DNA of 47,314 nt, taken from positions 1 to 47,314 of the forward strand of contig JACQSF010000017.1 of NCBI GenBank assembly GCA_016206085.1. Reading direction: 5' to 3'. The first letter of the stretch is position 1. Each line of letters opens with the position of its first letter. Positions 14,429-22,627 of the stretch are shown here, piece by piece. Source of the DNA: Candidatus Uhrbacteria bacterium (GTDB lineage Bacteria; Patescibacteriota; Patescibacteriia; UBA9934; GWF2-40-263). The position numbers were made by a program, and so were the translations under genes. The notes under the pieces were generated by a model. It ran no database searches and had not been told where the DNA came from. It worked only from the letters and a program-made list of their open reading frames with translations.

Positions 14429-15341
14429 GACTCAGTTTTTTGAGAATTTCTTCGAGCTCCTCAGGGAGGGGAACGACAAATGATTTTTCTTCTCCGCTCA
14501 TGAGCTCAATGGTGAGTTTGTGTGAGTGGAGGAAGAGGCGGGGGAGGGGAATCTCGCGGAACTTCATGCGCTTCACTTTGTAGAGTTTGTCGCCCACGAT
14601 TGGGTAGCCCAGTGCTTGGAAGTGCACGCGGATTTGATGTGTGCGACCCGTGAGAATTTTGACATTCACATAGGTGGCCGTGGAAAAACGTTTGAGGACA
14701 TCGTAGATCGTGACAGCGTCCTTGCCCTCTTGTGACCCTGTCCGGGCAACCATGCGGCCTTTGTTTTTTGATCGCTCTATGTTGAATGTAATCGTATCCG
14801 TTTCCTTCGGGAGTGTGCCGTAGACAAGCGCGAGGTACTCCTTGTGAATGGATCGGTTTTGGAATTGTTTTTTCAATGAGTCGAAGGCTGCTTGCGTCTT
14901 GGCGATCACCATCAACCCAGACACATCTTTGTCGAGCCGATGTACAATGCCAGGACGCGTGGGATCATCGCCCACCTGAGCAATCTCTGGATAGCGTTCC
15001 AGAAGTCCATCGACCACGGTCACGCGTCGCTCATCTTTGAGGGCTTCATGAACGAGGAGTCCGGCCGGCTTATTGATGACAAGAAGATCATCATCTTCAT
15101 ACACGATATCCAGAACCGGTGTGGCTCCATCTTTCACGGGGACGGAACGTTCAACTTCTGGATAGGAAACGACGTCACCTGGTTTCAGAACCTCACCAGA
15201 CTTTGCGGGTTTGTTGTTTATGGTGATGGCCTCTTGTCGGATGAGTCGTTGAATATGTGAGCGAGAAGCCTCCATGATCTCGGTCAGAAATTTGTCGAGC
15301 CGATTGCCTGCTTGAGACGGGAGAATTTCAATTCTGGGCAT
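14421..15341 (-). CDS. rluD: RluA/RluD-family 23S rRNA pseudouridine synthase
   Basis: 306 residues. An N-terminal S4 RNA-binding domain (SQAGNRLDKFLTEIM...SHIQRLIRQEAITINNK) is followed by the catalytic domain with RPGIVHRLDKDVSGLMV; the aspartate in HRLD is the catalytic residue. Later GRTHQIRVHFQALGYPIVGD completes the family signature. The protein isomerises uridine to pseudouridine in 23S rRNA, probably in helix 69. The ATG at 15341 begins the S4 domain; the longer frame upstream runs through the structured RNA at 15401-15528 and is not coding. Subfamily (RluD versus RluC) is not settled by sequence alone. Confidence 0.9.
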   Translation of the reverse strand: MPRIEILPSQAGNRLDKFLTEIMEASRSHIQRLIRQEAITINNKPAKSGEVLKPGDVVSYPEVERSVPVKDGATPVLDIVYEDDDLLVINKPAGLLVHEALKDERRVTVVDGLLERYPEIAQVGDDPTRPGIVHRLDKDVSGLMVIAKTQAAFDSLKKQFQNRSIHKEYLALVYGTLPKETDTITFNIERSKNKGRMVARTGSQEGKDAVTIYDVLKRFSTATYVNVKILTGRTHQIRVHFQALGYPIVGDKLYKVKRMKFREIPLPRLFLHSHKLTIELMSGEEKSFVVPLPEELEEILKKLSRG

Positions 15342-15387
15342 AGGTGCTCCGATTATAGCAATCATACGCAAGATTGACAGTCTTGGG

Positions 15388-15396
15388 TGGTATACT
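15388..15396 (+). promoter_or_regulatory. Extended -10 promoter of the hairpin RNA / tRNA-Ile unit
   Basis: TGGTATACT (15388-15396) is an extended -10 box. Transcription would start near 15403, just at the 5' end of the hairpin RNA. A TTGACA at 15374 is too close (11 nt) to be its -35 box. Confidence 0.6.
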
Positions 15397-15400
15397 AGAA

Positions 15401-15528
15401 AGACCTCTGAAAAAGTCGATGAGGTTGTGGTGCACGGGCTGCCGAGCCCCACGAACCCTATGCAACATAGGGAGAGTGGGGTCGGCGGGTGCCCGTAAGC
15501 CGCAAGATCGCGACTTTTGCAGAGGTCT
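15401..15528 (+). ncRNA. Structured RNA upstream of tRNA-Ile (element B)
   Basis: A rod-like fold. The closing stem pairs 15401-15418 with 15511-15528 (18 bp, one A-G mismatch). Inside are helices ACGGGC/GCCCGT, TGCCGA/TCGGCG and CCCCAC/GTGGGG, and a tip CCCTATG-CAA-CATAGGG. The internal loop between closing stem and body has TCGATGAG on the 5' side (15416-15423) and AGATCGCGA on the 3' side (15505-15513), the same pair as in the hairpin next to tRNA-Leu. A good promoter starts exactly at its 5' end and tRNA-Ile begins 20 nt after it. It lacks the SRP tetraloop motif and does not match 6S, tmRNA or RNase P features I know. No coding potential. Confidence 0.7.
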
Positions 15529-15548
15529 CTAGAGTAAACTCTCAAAAT

Positions 15549-15624
15549 GGGCGCGTAGCTCAACGGTTAGAGCTCCAAGCTTATACCTTGGTGGTTCTTG
15601 GTTCGAATCCAAGCGCGCCCACCA
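15549..15624 (+). tRNA. tRNA-Ile(UAU)
   Basis: 76 nt with encoded CCA. Acceptor GGGCGCG pairs with CGCGCCC, discriminator A. The anticodon stem CCAAG/CTTGG encloses CTTATAC, so the anticodon is TAT (UAU), reading AUA. T-arm and D-arm are normal. Most bacteria read AUA with a CAU tRNA modified by TilS, so a UAU isoleucine tRNA is unusual. Confidence 0.88.
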
Positions 15625-15631
15625 AACACCT

Positions 15632-15802
15632 ATGCCATTTTTCGCTCTTGGTTTGATCTTACTCGTTGTTGGTGTCATCTTCCTACGAAAGTCAGTGAAG
15701 GAAGAGGATAAAGAAGGCGTAGTGGGCGTGATCGCTCTTATCATTGCCGCCGTGATCATGATCATGTTCTTCGGACTGTTTTATACGTTGACCATTTTTT
15801 AG
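15632..15802 (+). CDS. Small two-helix membrane protein (56 aa)
   Basis: ATG at 15632, 7 nt after the tRNA CCA end. The product has a hydrophobic helix (ALGLILLVVGVIFL), a charged loop (RKSVKEEDKEG) and a second helix (VIALIIAAVIMIMFFGLF). No family recognised. It ends one nucleotide before the start of the next membrane protein gene, so both are probably co-expressed and may interact. No ribosome-binding site can fit between the tRNA and the start, so it may be translated from a processed, nearly leaderless message. Confidence 0.6.
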   Translation: MPFFALGLILLVVGVIFLRKSVKEEDKEGVVGVIALIIAAVIMIMFFGLFYTLTIF

Positions 15803-15803
15803 T

Positions 15804-16268
15804 ATGGATGCAGAACTCACCTCCATGTTCATTGTCCTTTCGATTCTCTGGTTTTTGATCTACTGGGTTTTGGGCGGCGTGTTTTTTGCGGTGGTGACCA
15901 TGGTGCGATTGGGACGCTTAAGAAAAGTTCGATTTAGTTGTTTGTTTACGATTCTTTCACTTGTCGTCGGGGTTGGTGTGGCTTACAGCGGGATCAAAGG
16001 TTCCCAGGAGGCCGTGAACGGTTGCTTAGCAGAGGCTGTCACGAATGCACAGAAGATGATCGCCGTGTTTGGGTGCGGCGCGGCGAGTATTTTTGGAATG
16101 TTTTTGTTGGGGGCTCTCCTGCTTACGATTGGTGGTTTCCTGATTATGGCCATTTCCAAGAGTAAGAGTCAGCCATGGATTGTGCTTGACCATGACGAGA
16201 TGCACGATCAGACAGCACAAACACCGCCGGATGACACGACACCCAAGAGTCAGTTTTTTGAGAGTTGA
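15804..16268 (+). CDS. Three-helix membrane protein, function unknown
   Basis: 154 residues. Hydrophobic helices near residues 7-34 (FIVLSILWFLIYWVLGGVFF), 45-62 and 88-116 (FGCGAASIFGMFLLGALLL), and a polar C-terminal tail rich in D, T and P (DDTTPKSQFFES). No enzyme motif is visible. It directly follows the 56-residue membrane protein (one-base gap) and precedes tRNA-Val. Confidence 0.65.
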   Translation: MDAELTSMFIVLSILWFLIYWVLGGVFFAVVTMVRLGRLRKVRFSCLFTILSLVVGVGVAYSGIKGSQEAVNGCLAEAVTNAQKMIAVFGCGAASIFGMFLLGALLLTIGGFLIMAISKSKSQPWIVLDHDEMHDQTAQTPPDDTTPKSQFFES

Positions 16269-16313
16269 CGGACACGTGAAGTTTTCGTACACTCGTGCCT
16301 GCTAGAACTATTC

Positions 16314-16390
16314 GGGCGGCTAGCTCAGTTGGTTAGAGCGTCACATTGACATTGTGAAGGTCAGAGGTTCGAATCCTCTGCCGCCCACCA
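16314..16390 (+). tRNA. tRNA-Val(GAC)
   Basis: 77 nt with encoded CCA. Acceptor GGGCGGC/GCCGCCC, anticodon stem TCACA/TGTGA, loop TTGACAT, anticodon GAC (codons GUC, GUU). Unlike tRNA-Leu and tRNA-Ile it has no long hairpin upstream. Confidence 0.95.
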
Positions 16391-16419
16391 AAAATCTCCC
16401 AGTCAGCTGGGGGATTTTT
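16390..16419. terminator. Bidirectional terminator after tRNA-Val
   Basis: A 13-nt arm (16390-16402) pairs with 16407-16419 through a TCAG loop, with A- and T-runs on both ends. It covers the stop codon of the convergent CCA-adding enzyme gene at 16403-16405 and can serve both strands. Confidence 0.85.
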
Positions 16420-17773
16420 GATTGAGTTGTTGTTCGAGCCAGTGGAGAGCGTCTTCTCGGCGCATGAGGGTTCCATCCAGCTGCAGATCTCGCACGTGCT
16501 CTAACCACAAACGAATATCGGGTCCCGCGGGAACTCCGTGTGCCAGAACATCCTGACCGGAGAGCAGGGGAGCAATGGATTCATCATGATCCACGAGCCA
16601 ACGGTCTTCAATCTGTTTGCGTCGTGTCGCAATGGCGCGTTTGAGGTCGGTGTGTCCAAGAAGGTCCAAGCAACGCAGGAACAGCAACCCTTTTTCGTTG
16701 AAGTACCGCTTTTCAAATTCATTTGCGCGCATCTTATCGATGTCCGTTGGGGGGGTCTTCTCTTGAAGGAGTCCAATCAGCGTGACGACGACTTGTGCCT
16801 GTGTCCGTTGAGCTGAACCACGGGCGAGGGTGTCCAGTCCCGTGAAGGTAAGCGTTTGACGAACTTTGTCGATCGCGAGGTCGCGTAAAAGAAGCGTCAA
16901 GACGATCGTCAACTCCCCAGGGACTGTTTCTTGTAGAGGCGCGAGATACCTCGATGTTTGTTCAATTTGTTTGTGTATTTCTGGAAAAAGTTCGTGGATC
17001 GCGTGGTGCATCTCGAGTTCTTTGATGGCACGAACAGGATTTCTTGATAGAGCCTTGGCAAGTTCGATTCCGACTGTCTCACGAGGGACGACGTATGCAA
17101 GTTTTCCTTCCACTTCTTTTTGGAGATTCAATTTTGGAAGAAGGAGTCTAATTGCTTGACTCGTTTTTTCCTCGATCACGAAGTTGAGCTCGGCGGCAAG
17201 TCGGATTCCACGTAGCATTCGAGAGAGGTCTTCGCTCAACCGCTCCGTCGGGTTTCCAACGGCTCGGAGCGTCTTGTGCGCAAGATCAGTTTGACCATCT
17301 AACGGATCGATGAGTTGCTTGGTGCGTACATCAAACGCCATCGCGTTGATGGTGAAGTCGCGTCGAGCAAGATCGTCTTCAATCGGAAGGTTTGGATCTG
17401 ATTGTACGTTGAAATCTTTATACCCACCGAGGCTTCCATCTGACACACGCTCGGTTCTGGGTAAGGCGATGTCGATCCATTCGGTGTCTTTGCTATGAAA
17501 TCCATCGGGCAAGAACTTGTACACGCCAAAGTGTTGGCCGACAAGATTGAGTTTTCCCCGTGCGGTGAACCAGCGTTCAAGGACATCCGTGGAGAGGTGG
17601 GTGACAACAAAGTCAAAATCGACCTCGTGCATCGGGCGACCCAGGAGCGCATCGCGTATGGCTCCTCCAACCAGGTACAACCCAGCCTCTACGTGTGCGC
17701 TGAGAAATTTTTCGACAAATGAAAGACTTGGGTGTGAGGAAATGAGTAATTGAAGTCTATCCTCCTGTCGCAT
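16403..17773 (-). CDS. cca: tRNA nucleotidyltransferase (CCA-adding enzyme)
   Basis: 456 residues, class II polymerase-beta-type fold. LVGGAIRDALLG (residues 34-45) binds the triphosphate, EVDFDFVV (50-57) carries the two metal-binding aspartates, and RRDFTINAMA is the conserved neck motif; the helical C-terminal body follows with an HD-like helix region but no obvious HD pair. It adds or repairs CCA ends. All three tRNAs here already encode CCA, so repair is the likely main role. Could equally be a poly(A) polymerase of the same superfamily. Start ATG at 17773. Confidence 0.9.
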   Translation of the reverse strand: MRQEDRLQLLISSHPSLSFVEKFLSAHVEAGLYLVGGAIRDALLGRPMHEVDFDFVVTHLSTDVLERWFTARGKLNLVGQHFGVYKFLPDGFHSKDTEWIDIALPRTERVSDGSLGGYKDFNVQSDPNLPIEDDLARRDFTINAMAFDVRTKQLIDPLDGQTDLAHKTLRAVGNPTERLSEDLSRMLRGIRLAAELNFVIEEKTSQAIRLLLPKLNLQKEVEGKLAYVVPRETVGIELAKALSRNPVRAIKELEMHHAIHELFPEIHKQIEQTSRYLAPLQETVPGELTIVLTLLLRDLAIDKVRQTLTFTGLDTLARGSAQRTQAQVVVTLIGLLQEKTPPTDIDKMRANEFEKRYFNEKGLLFLRCLDLLGHTDLKRAIATRRKQIEDRWLVDHDESIAPLLSGQDVLAHGVPAGPDIRLWLEHVRDLQLDGTLMRREDALHWLEQQLNQKSPS

Positions 17774-17779
17774 ACATTC

Positions 17780-18877
17780 CTATTGTAGCAGAGCCTGCTC
17801 GTACTGGGCGAACGTATCTGCACACATCTGTTCGATGGAAAAGTGTGTTTCAACACTTCTCTTTGCGGCGACTCCCATGGCTATTCTCGCGTTCTTATTT
17901 ATCAGCGTTGTGAGAGCGTGGATGAGTTGCTCGATGTTTTCATCAACGAGAATACCACCTCCATGCTCGAGGGCTTCGGGGATACCACCGACACGCGAGG
18001 CAATCACGGGAATGCCGGCACTCATGGCCTCGAGAACCGAATACGGAAATCCTTCCCAGCGAGACAGAAGGATAAACACGTCGGCTTGCGTTTGGAGTCG
18101 ATGAAGGACTTGTTCGCGCGGGAGGGCTCCTGTGAGCTTAATCCGGTGGGCGAGTTCTTGTGCGAGGATACGTCTCTCGAGTTTTTCACGATCGGGTCCG
18201 TCGCCGATGATGGTGACAAGGATCCGTTCTTGGAGCTCGCGGTCTAGGCGCGCGAATGCTTCCACAAGGAGGAACGGATTTTTCGGTGGAGCCAGCCGGC
18301 CAACGAAGAAGATGTGAAGGTTTTTGTCATCGTCGAGGGATCTCGAGTCGGCGACTTCGATTCCGTTGTAAATCTGTACGAGTTTCTCTGCGGGGGCGAT
18401 GCGGTGTGATTTAGCCAACTCGAGGTCGTTGCCAGAGACACAGATGATTTTTGATGTGAAACGCCCGGCGATCCGCTCAAAAAGGGGAAGAAATAATCGA
18501 CGCAATACAGGGGTCCCTTGGGTAAATCCCCAACCATGTGCGGTAAAGATCGTAGGGACACGACCACGCAAGGCGAAACGACCGATGAGTCCTGCTATGG
18601 TGCTGTGACAGGCAACGATGTCGGGTTTGTACTCATGGACGCTTTGAAGAAATTGTCGGCTTGCAGCCCAAAGTTGAAATATATGGAGTATGTTCCCCAG
18701 ATGGTTGTTTGGAATGAATCGACCACCCAGTTGAATCGTCTGTGTGTGCAACCATCCGCCTGGAGCGCTCATGACCGCGACCTCATGGTCATGTTCAATA
18801 AGCCACTTGGTCAGCTGTGCCACGTGCGTTTGGGCGCCGCCTTGTTCGGATTTCGTGATGAAGAAAAAGGCGCGCAT
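17780..18877 (-). CDS. Glycosyltransferase family 4
   Basis: 365 residues, GT-B fold. N-terminal KSEQGGAQTHVAQL is the typical acceptor-domain GGA-x-x-H start; the C-terminal nucleotide-sugar domain has IFFVGRLAPPKNPFLLVEAF and FPYSVLEAMSAGIPVIAS with the E-x7-E pattern. It should transfer a sugar to a lipid-linked glycan on the inner membrane face. The start MRAFFFITKSEQ at 18877 lies one base after the stop of the upstream Wzy-like gene; the frame is open further up but that part is in the neighbour gene. Last gene of a four-gene minus-strand operon. Confidence 0.9.
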   Translation of the reverse strand: MRAFFFITKSEQGGAQTHVAQLTKWLIEHDHEVAVMSAPGGWLHTQTIQLGGRFIPNNHLGNILHIFQLWAASRQFLQSVHEYKPDIVACHSTIAGLIGRFALRGRVPTIFTAHGWGFTQGTPVLRRLFLPLFERIAGRFTSKIICVSGNDLELAKSHRIAPAEKLVQIYNGIEVADSRSLDDDKNLHIFFVGRLAPPKNPFLLVEAFARLDRELQERILVTIIGDGPDREKLERRILAQELAHRIKLTGALPREQVLHRLQTQADVFILLSRWEGFPYSVLEAMSAGIPVIASRVGGIPEALEHGGGILVDENIEQLIHALTTLINKNARIAMGVAAKRSVETHFSIEQMCADTFAQYEQALLQ

Positions 18878-18878
18878 A

Positions 18879-20873
18879 TTACAAACTCTCCAAGAACACA
18901 TCGACGGCCGAAGCACTTGCCGGATCACGTTCTTTTAGAAGGTTCGCCGTTTCGATCGCCTTGTGTGTTTGACCAGCTTTCGCGTATGCCGCGGCGAGGT
19001 TGGCTAAGAGAGGAAGTTCGTCGGGATTATTTACGACAAGTAACTCATACACAGCCACCAGGTCATCATATCTTGCGTTGGCAACGTAAAACGCTATTTT
19101 TTGTGTGTAGATTTGTCCTAGTGTTTCTTTAGGGATGGGATTGAATGGGGCGAGCTCAATAGCACGTTCAGCCGCTTGCACGCCTTCAACCGCAATGTCC
19201 GTTTCCTCCCAAATCGCTTGCAGCAAAAAGATGTTGGCGAGGTCATTCCAATCTTGGGCTCGGAGAGGATGTTGTGTAAGGCTCAGTGCAAATGCGATCT
19301 GGGCTGTTTTAAACAGATTACGGAATCGTTCTTCTGGGGGATTTGGTGTTTGAATAGATGTTCGTAGGACATCTGTATAGGTACTGGCAATGAGGCGACT
19401 ATCCCAGGTAAATGAGAGAGATTCCGTTGACTGGTAATACGCCATCGCGGTTTGCGTATTCTCTTGGAGGATTCGGTTTCCTTTCCCGATTGCCAAGAGC
19501 AGTTGGTTCATTGGATGAATGAATCCTAGCAACAGGACGAGGGCGAAGAGGATTCCTATGCCTACCGTGAGTACTCGAACGGATCCGTCTTTTGAGGTGT
19601 GTGTTGACTCGTTTTTGGGAACGTTCTGGGAGGCAGACATGGCGAGCAGAAAGAAGAATACAATCAGTCCACTTACCGTTTCAAACAAAAAGAACCCATG
19701 GACAAGATACGCGATCAGTCCTGCAAACCAGAGGTCATGGGCGGGTTCTTTGGATGTGAAGAGGGCGCGACAGGCAAAGAAGAGGAGGCAGAGATACACA
19801 GAGATACCCACAAGTCCCGTTGCCATGAGTCGTCCGATAAACGCGCTGTGTGATTTATCTGGCCAGACTGAGGTCGTGATGGTATTTGCCGGGTCGCCAT
19901 ATTGATCCGCAATGGTGTAAAAGTTTTCGCTTCCCACGCCTAAGAATGGATGATCAAACCATCCTATCAATCCGAGTTTCCAGTAGGTGAGACGCGCTTG
20001 AGAGTTGATATCGGAAAAGTCGGTGAGGCGGTAGATGACATGATTTGATGGCACCACGGCTCGCAGAGCGAGGACGAATCCGGTCATGACGATCACAAAG
20101 GCAATAAGTCCAGTCGTGAGAGATTTCCATGGGAGAGGCTTGTGTCGTGCCCACAAGAACATCCAGCATACAACTCCTGCTAGAAGTCCGACGAGTGCAC
20201 TGCGTGTTCCTGTAAGAAGGATTGCGCTGGTCATGAGGAGGGATGTGGCGAGAAACATGTGGCTGTATGGACGCACCGATCTTTGGAGGCATCCAAGCGA
20301 AAAAAAGAGTGGCAGGATAAGAAAGCTCGCAAACACCGCTGGGTTTCCAAAAATGCTGCCTGCTCGACCGTCGACACTAACAAACGTCGGGAGCAACCAA
20401 GACTCGAGTAAACCATAGAGAGCGGCGATCGTACCGATTCCCACGACGAGATAGGTGAGTCGAAGTTTCCATGGTGTTCCTAGGGAAAACAGTTCTTGGA
20501 GGTAGAGGACAAATAATCCGAGGTGCAGATAGAAAAACACCCCGGTCGGTCGAGACGCATTGCCAAAGAAACTATTAAACGGGTCAACGCCAAACAGGGC
20601 GCTGATACTCATAGCGAGTAAGAGAGCGAGGATCGCGAGAATGATTGGGTTGTGGCGCAGGCTGGATTGATGAAGTCGAGAGAAACGGACAACGAGGTAC
20701 ACGGGGAGTGTGATCTCAACCAGGAGAAGAAATCCGATGAATTTTGCGTTCGTGAACGGACTGAAATAGTCGGGGAAGAATAATAGCGGTGTGAGCAGGG
20801 TGGCACACGTAAGGATACAGAGAGTCCACTCTGCGAGCGTATGTGTGCTCCCAAGATGCGTGTTCGTTTTCAT
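18879..20873 (-). CDS. O-antigen ligase/polymerase-like membrane protein with TPR tail (copy 1)
   Basis: 664 residues. About ten to twelve membrane helices, with the Wzy_C region around NSQARLTYWKLGLIGW and FLGVGSENFYTIAD, a large extracellular loop, and then a soluble C-terminal part with TPR-like repeats (AAERAIELAPFNPIPKETLG; ANLAAAYAKAGQTHKAIETA). This architecture is shared by O-antigen polymerases, WaaL ligases and PglL-type protein O-oligosaccharyltransferases. The start MKTNTHLGS at 20873 overlaps the GT2 stop (ATGA). A second gene of the same build is at 42674-44710, so one may polymerise and the other attach the glycan. Confidence 0.85.
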   Translation of the reverse strand: MKTNTHLGSTHTLAEWTLCILTCATLLTPLLFFPDYFSPFTNAKFIGFLLLVEITLPVYLVVRFSRLHQSSLRHNPIILAILALLLAMSISALFGVDPFNSFFGNASRPTGVFFYLHLGLFVLYLQELFSLGTPWKLRLTYLVVGIGTIAALYGLLESWLLPTFVSVDGRAGSIFGNPAVFASFLILPLFFSLGCLQRSVRPYSHMFLATSLLMTSAILLTGTRSALVGLLAGVVCWMFLWARHKPLPWKSLTTGLIAFVIVMTGFVLALRAVVPSNHVIYRLTDFSDINSQARLTYWKLGLIGWFDHPFLGVGSENFYTIADQYGDPANTITTSVWPDKSHSAFIGRLMATGLVGISVYLCLLFFACRALFTSKEPAHDLWFAGLIAYLVHGFFLFETVSGLIVFFFLLAMSASQNVPKNESTHTSKDGSVRVLTVGIGILFALVLLLGFIHPMNQLLLAIGKGNRILQENTQTAMAYYQSTESLSFTWDSRLIASTYTDVLRTSIQTPNPPEERFRNLFKTAQIAFALSLTQHPLRAQDWNDLANIFLLQAIWEETDIAVEGVQAAERAIELAPFNPIPKETLGQIYTQKIAFYVANARYDDLVAVYELLVVNNPDELPLLANLAAAYAKAGQTHKAIETANLLKERDPASASAVDVFLESL

Positions 20874-21688
20874 GTGGGGTTCCGATATAGACGTTGTCGA
20901 TAGAGATGGATCCGAACAAAGCGAACAAGGGACGTTGGGAGAATCGTGGCAAGGAATGGTTTGATCAGGAAGATGATGGTCCACCAGGGAAACTGGTTGC
21001 GACGCAGGGCATTCCATCGGACGCGGAGTGCAAAGCGAATCTGTTCACGCTCTGTGGTGAACGACACCATGCTGGTCGTGAATCGTTTTTGCATGAGGAT
21101 GTCGGGGAGATTCGCAAGTTTGGTGAGCAGAGATAGCCTCGTCCAGAGTTCGTAATCTTGGGCTCGGAGAAAGTGTTCGTCGTATCCATGCACGCGATCC
21201 AGGAGGATTTTATGTATCACGATCGAGCTATGCAAGAAAGGATTGTAGCGCGGGAGCACATGACGAAGCTCTTGATCCGTTGTGAGCGGATGTTTTTCCC
21301 CGATCACGTTTCCGTTCCCATTAATAAATTGGTACGCGCTCCCAAGCATGCCGACATCCAGATGCGCTTCAAGGAACGCGACTTGTTTTTCAAGCCGGTC
21401 GGGAAGGGCGATGTCATCGGCGTCCATGCGGGCGACGAAGTCGCCCTGAGCTTGTCCAAGGGCAACATTGAGCGACTTGGTGAGGCCAAGGTTTGTATGG
21501 TTGGTGATGACGCGAATGCGAGTGTCTTGTGCGGCGAGTTCGCGCAGGATGTGAGGGGTTGTGTCGGTCGAGGCGTCGTCGACGATTAAGAGCTCGAAGT
21601 CGCGAAACGTCTGAGCGAGCAAACTCAATACCGCGTCGCGGACAAACCGCTTGCCGTTGTGGACGGACATGAGGATGCTTACCTTCAT
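20870..21688 (-). CDS. Glycosyltransferase family 2
   Basis: 272 residues, GT-A fold. VSILMSVHNGKRFVRDAVLS opens the nucleotide-binding domain, VDDASTD follows, and ARMDADDIALPDR contains the DxD metal motif. HSSIVIHK and the RAQDYELWTRLS segment are typical of family 2 capsule and LPS transferases. Joined by ATGA overlaps to the methyltransferase upstream and the Wzy-like gene downstream. Confidence 0.93.
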   Translation of the reverse strand: MKVSILMSVHNGKRFVRDAVLSLLAQTFRDFELLIVDDASTDTTPHILRELAAQDTRIRVITNHTNLGLTKSLNVALGQAQGDFVARMDADDIALPDRLEKQVAFLEAHLDVGMLGSAYQFINGNGNVIGEKHPLTTDQELRHVLPRYNPFLHSSIVIHKILLDRVHGYDEHFLRAQDYELWTRLSLLTKLANLPDILMQKRFTTSMVSFTTEREQIRFALRVRWNALRRNQFPWWTIIFLIKPFLATILPTSLVRFVRIHLYRQRLYRNPT

Positions 21689-22566
21689 AGTTTGAGTGGG
21701 CGCTTCCAGTGGGAGCAGATGACGAGCGCCCAGAAGCTTGGTTCGATGAGAGTCGTCTGGTCTTTTTTGTCCTGGAGGATGGCGTTTATGACCTCACGAC
21801 GGTATTCCTCCGATTTTGTTTTACGCTCGTCGACCCCTGCGTGTGCGAGTGGTTGGGTGATGTAGGCATCGTGGACTTGGTTGCATGCAGATCCCCCAAG
21901 GGCAAACAAGACGCATTGCGAATCTGGAAACATTCGTGTGATCCTTGAGACTGTTCGTGGCGTGTATTGACGGTAGCCATGTCGACCATAGAGTTTCAGA
22001 CAGGCAACAGAAGGAAAGAGGTGAACCTGCAGAATCGGTCGAGGATGCGACTTAATGAATTTCCGAATTTCGGAAAAGTACTTCTTGTCGTTTTGAAAAT
22101 GTTCAATCGCCGACTGGCTCATAAAAAAATTTGTCTCTTCCGGAATGGAGGGAGCAATAGACTTACCGTTGAAGCGGTGGAATCGTTTGTTGAGCGAGCC
22201 TGCTTGACTCCACGACGGATGCTCGTACACATCCAGTCCTACATATTGTTTGACCTTTCCGTTGGAACAGGTGTTGAGATAATCGCCATAGGAGCCAGAA
22301 CCACAGCCAGTATCCAGTACGCGCAGTTCACCCAGCTCCTGGGTTATCCGATCCCAAGGGAGATCTCGCCAGAATGCGTTTGAGAGTATGCGGCTCGGAG
22401 AGCTCACATCGTCCTGATCAAGGACGAGAGGTTGTGTTGGGGTGAACGAACGGATGGAAAGCCGCGGATCAAGCTCCTCATGCGGTCTTCGATTGTTGAA
22501 CGAACAGTACAGAGAAAAAAGATGGTTTACGATTTCCTGTTGAAGATATTTTGGGTGCAACCGCAT
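21685..22566 (-). CDS. SAM-dependent class I methyltransferase (glycan locus)
   Basis: 293 residues. The SAM site VLDTGCGSGSYGDYL is near residues 83-97, followed by YVGLDVYEHP (motif II acidic residue) and FFMSQSAIEHF. An N-terminal region of about 75 residues without clear similarity precedes it. It probably methylates a sugar or lipid-linked glycan. First gene of the minus-strand operon; divergent from neuA with 61 nt between. Confidence 0.75.
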   Translation of the reverse strand: MRLHPKYLQQEIVNHLFSLYCSFNNRRPHEELDPRLSIRSFTPTQPLVLDQDDVSSPSRILSNAFWRDLPWDRITQELGELRVLDTGCGSGSYGDYLNTCSNGKVKQYVGLDVYEHPSWSQAGSLNKRFHRFNGKSIAPSIPEETNFFMSQSAIEHFQNDKKYFSEIRKFIKSHPRPILQVHLFPSVACLKLYGRHGYRQYTPRTVSRITRMFPDSQCVLFALGGSACNQVHDAYITQPLAHAGVDERKTKSEEYRREVINAILQDKKDQTTLIEPSFWALVICSHWKRPLKL

Positions 22567-22569
22567 ACG

Positions 22570-22597
22570 TTGTTTTTTCCTTCGTTTAGGTTACACT
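22570..22597 (+). promoter_or_regulatory. Candidate promoter of the nonulosonate operon
   Basis: TTGTTT (22570-22575), 16-nt spacer, TACACT (22592-22597); start near 22604, 24 nt before the neuA ATG. It lies in the 61-nt divergent intergenic region. Confidence 0.4.
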
Positions 22598-22627
22598 CAT
22601 ACTAGCCGAAGTTTCCCCATCCGTCAT

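Noticed and set aside
15401..15528. SRP RNA, 6S RNA or tmRNA identity for the hairpin
   Set aside because: The SRP GGAA-type tetraloop and flanking motif, a 6S-sized central bubble and a tRNA-like/ORF part are all missing; the length is also off for 6S and tmRNA.
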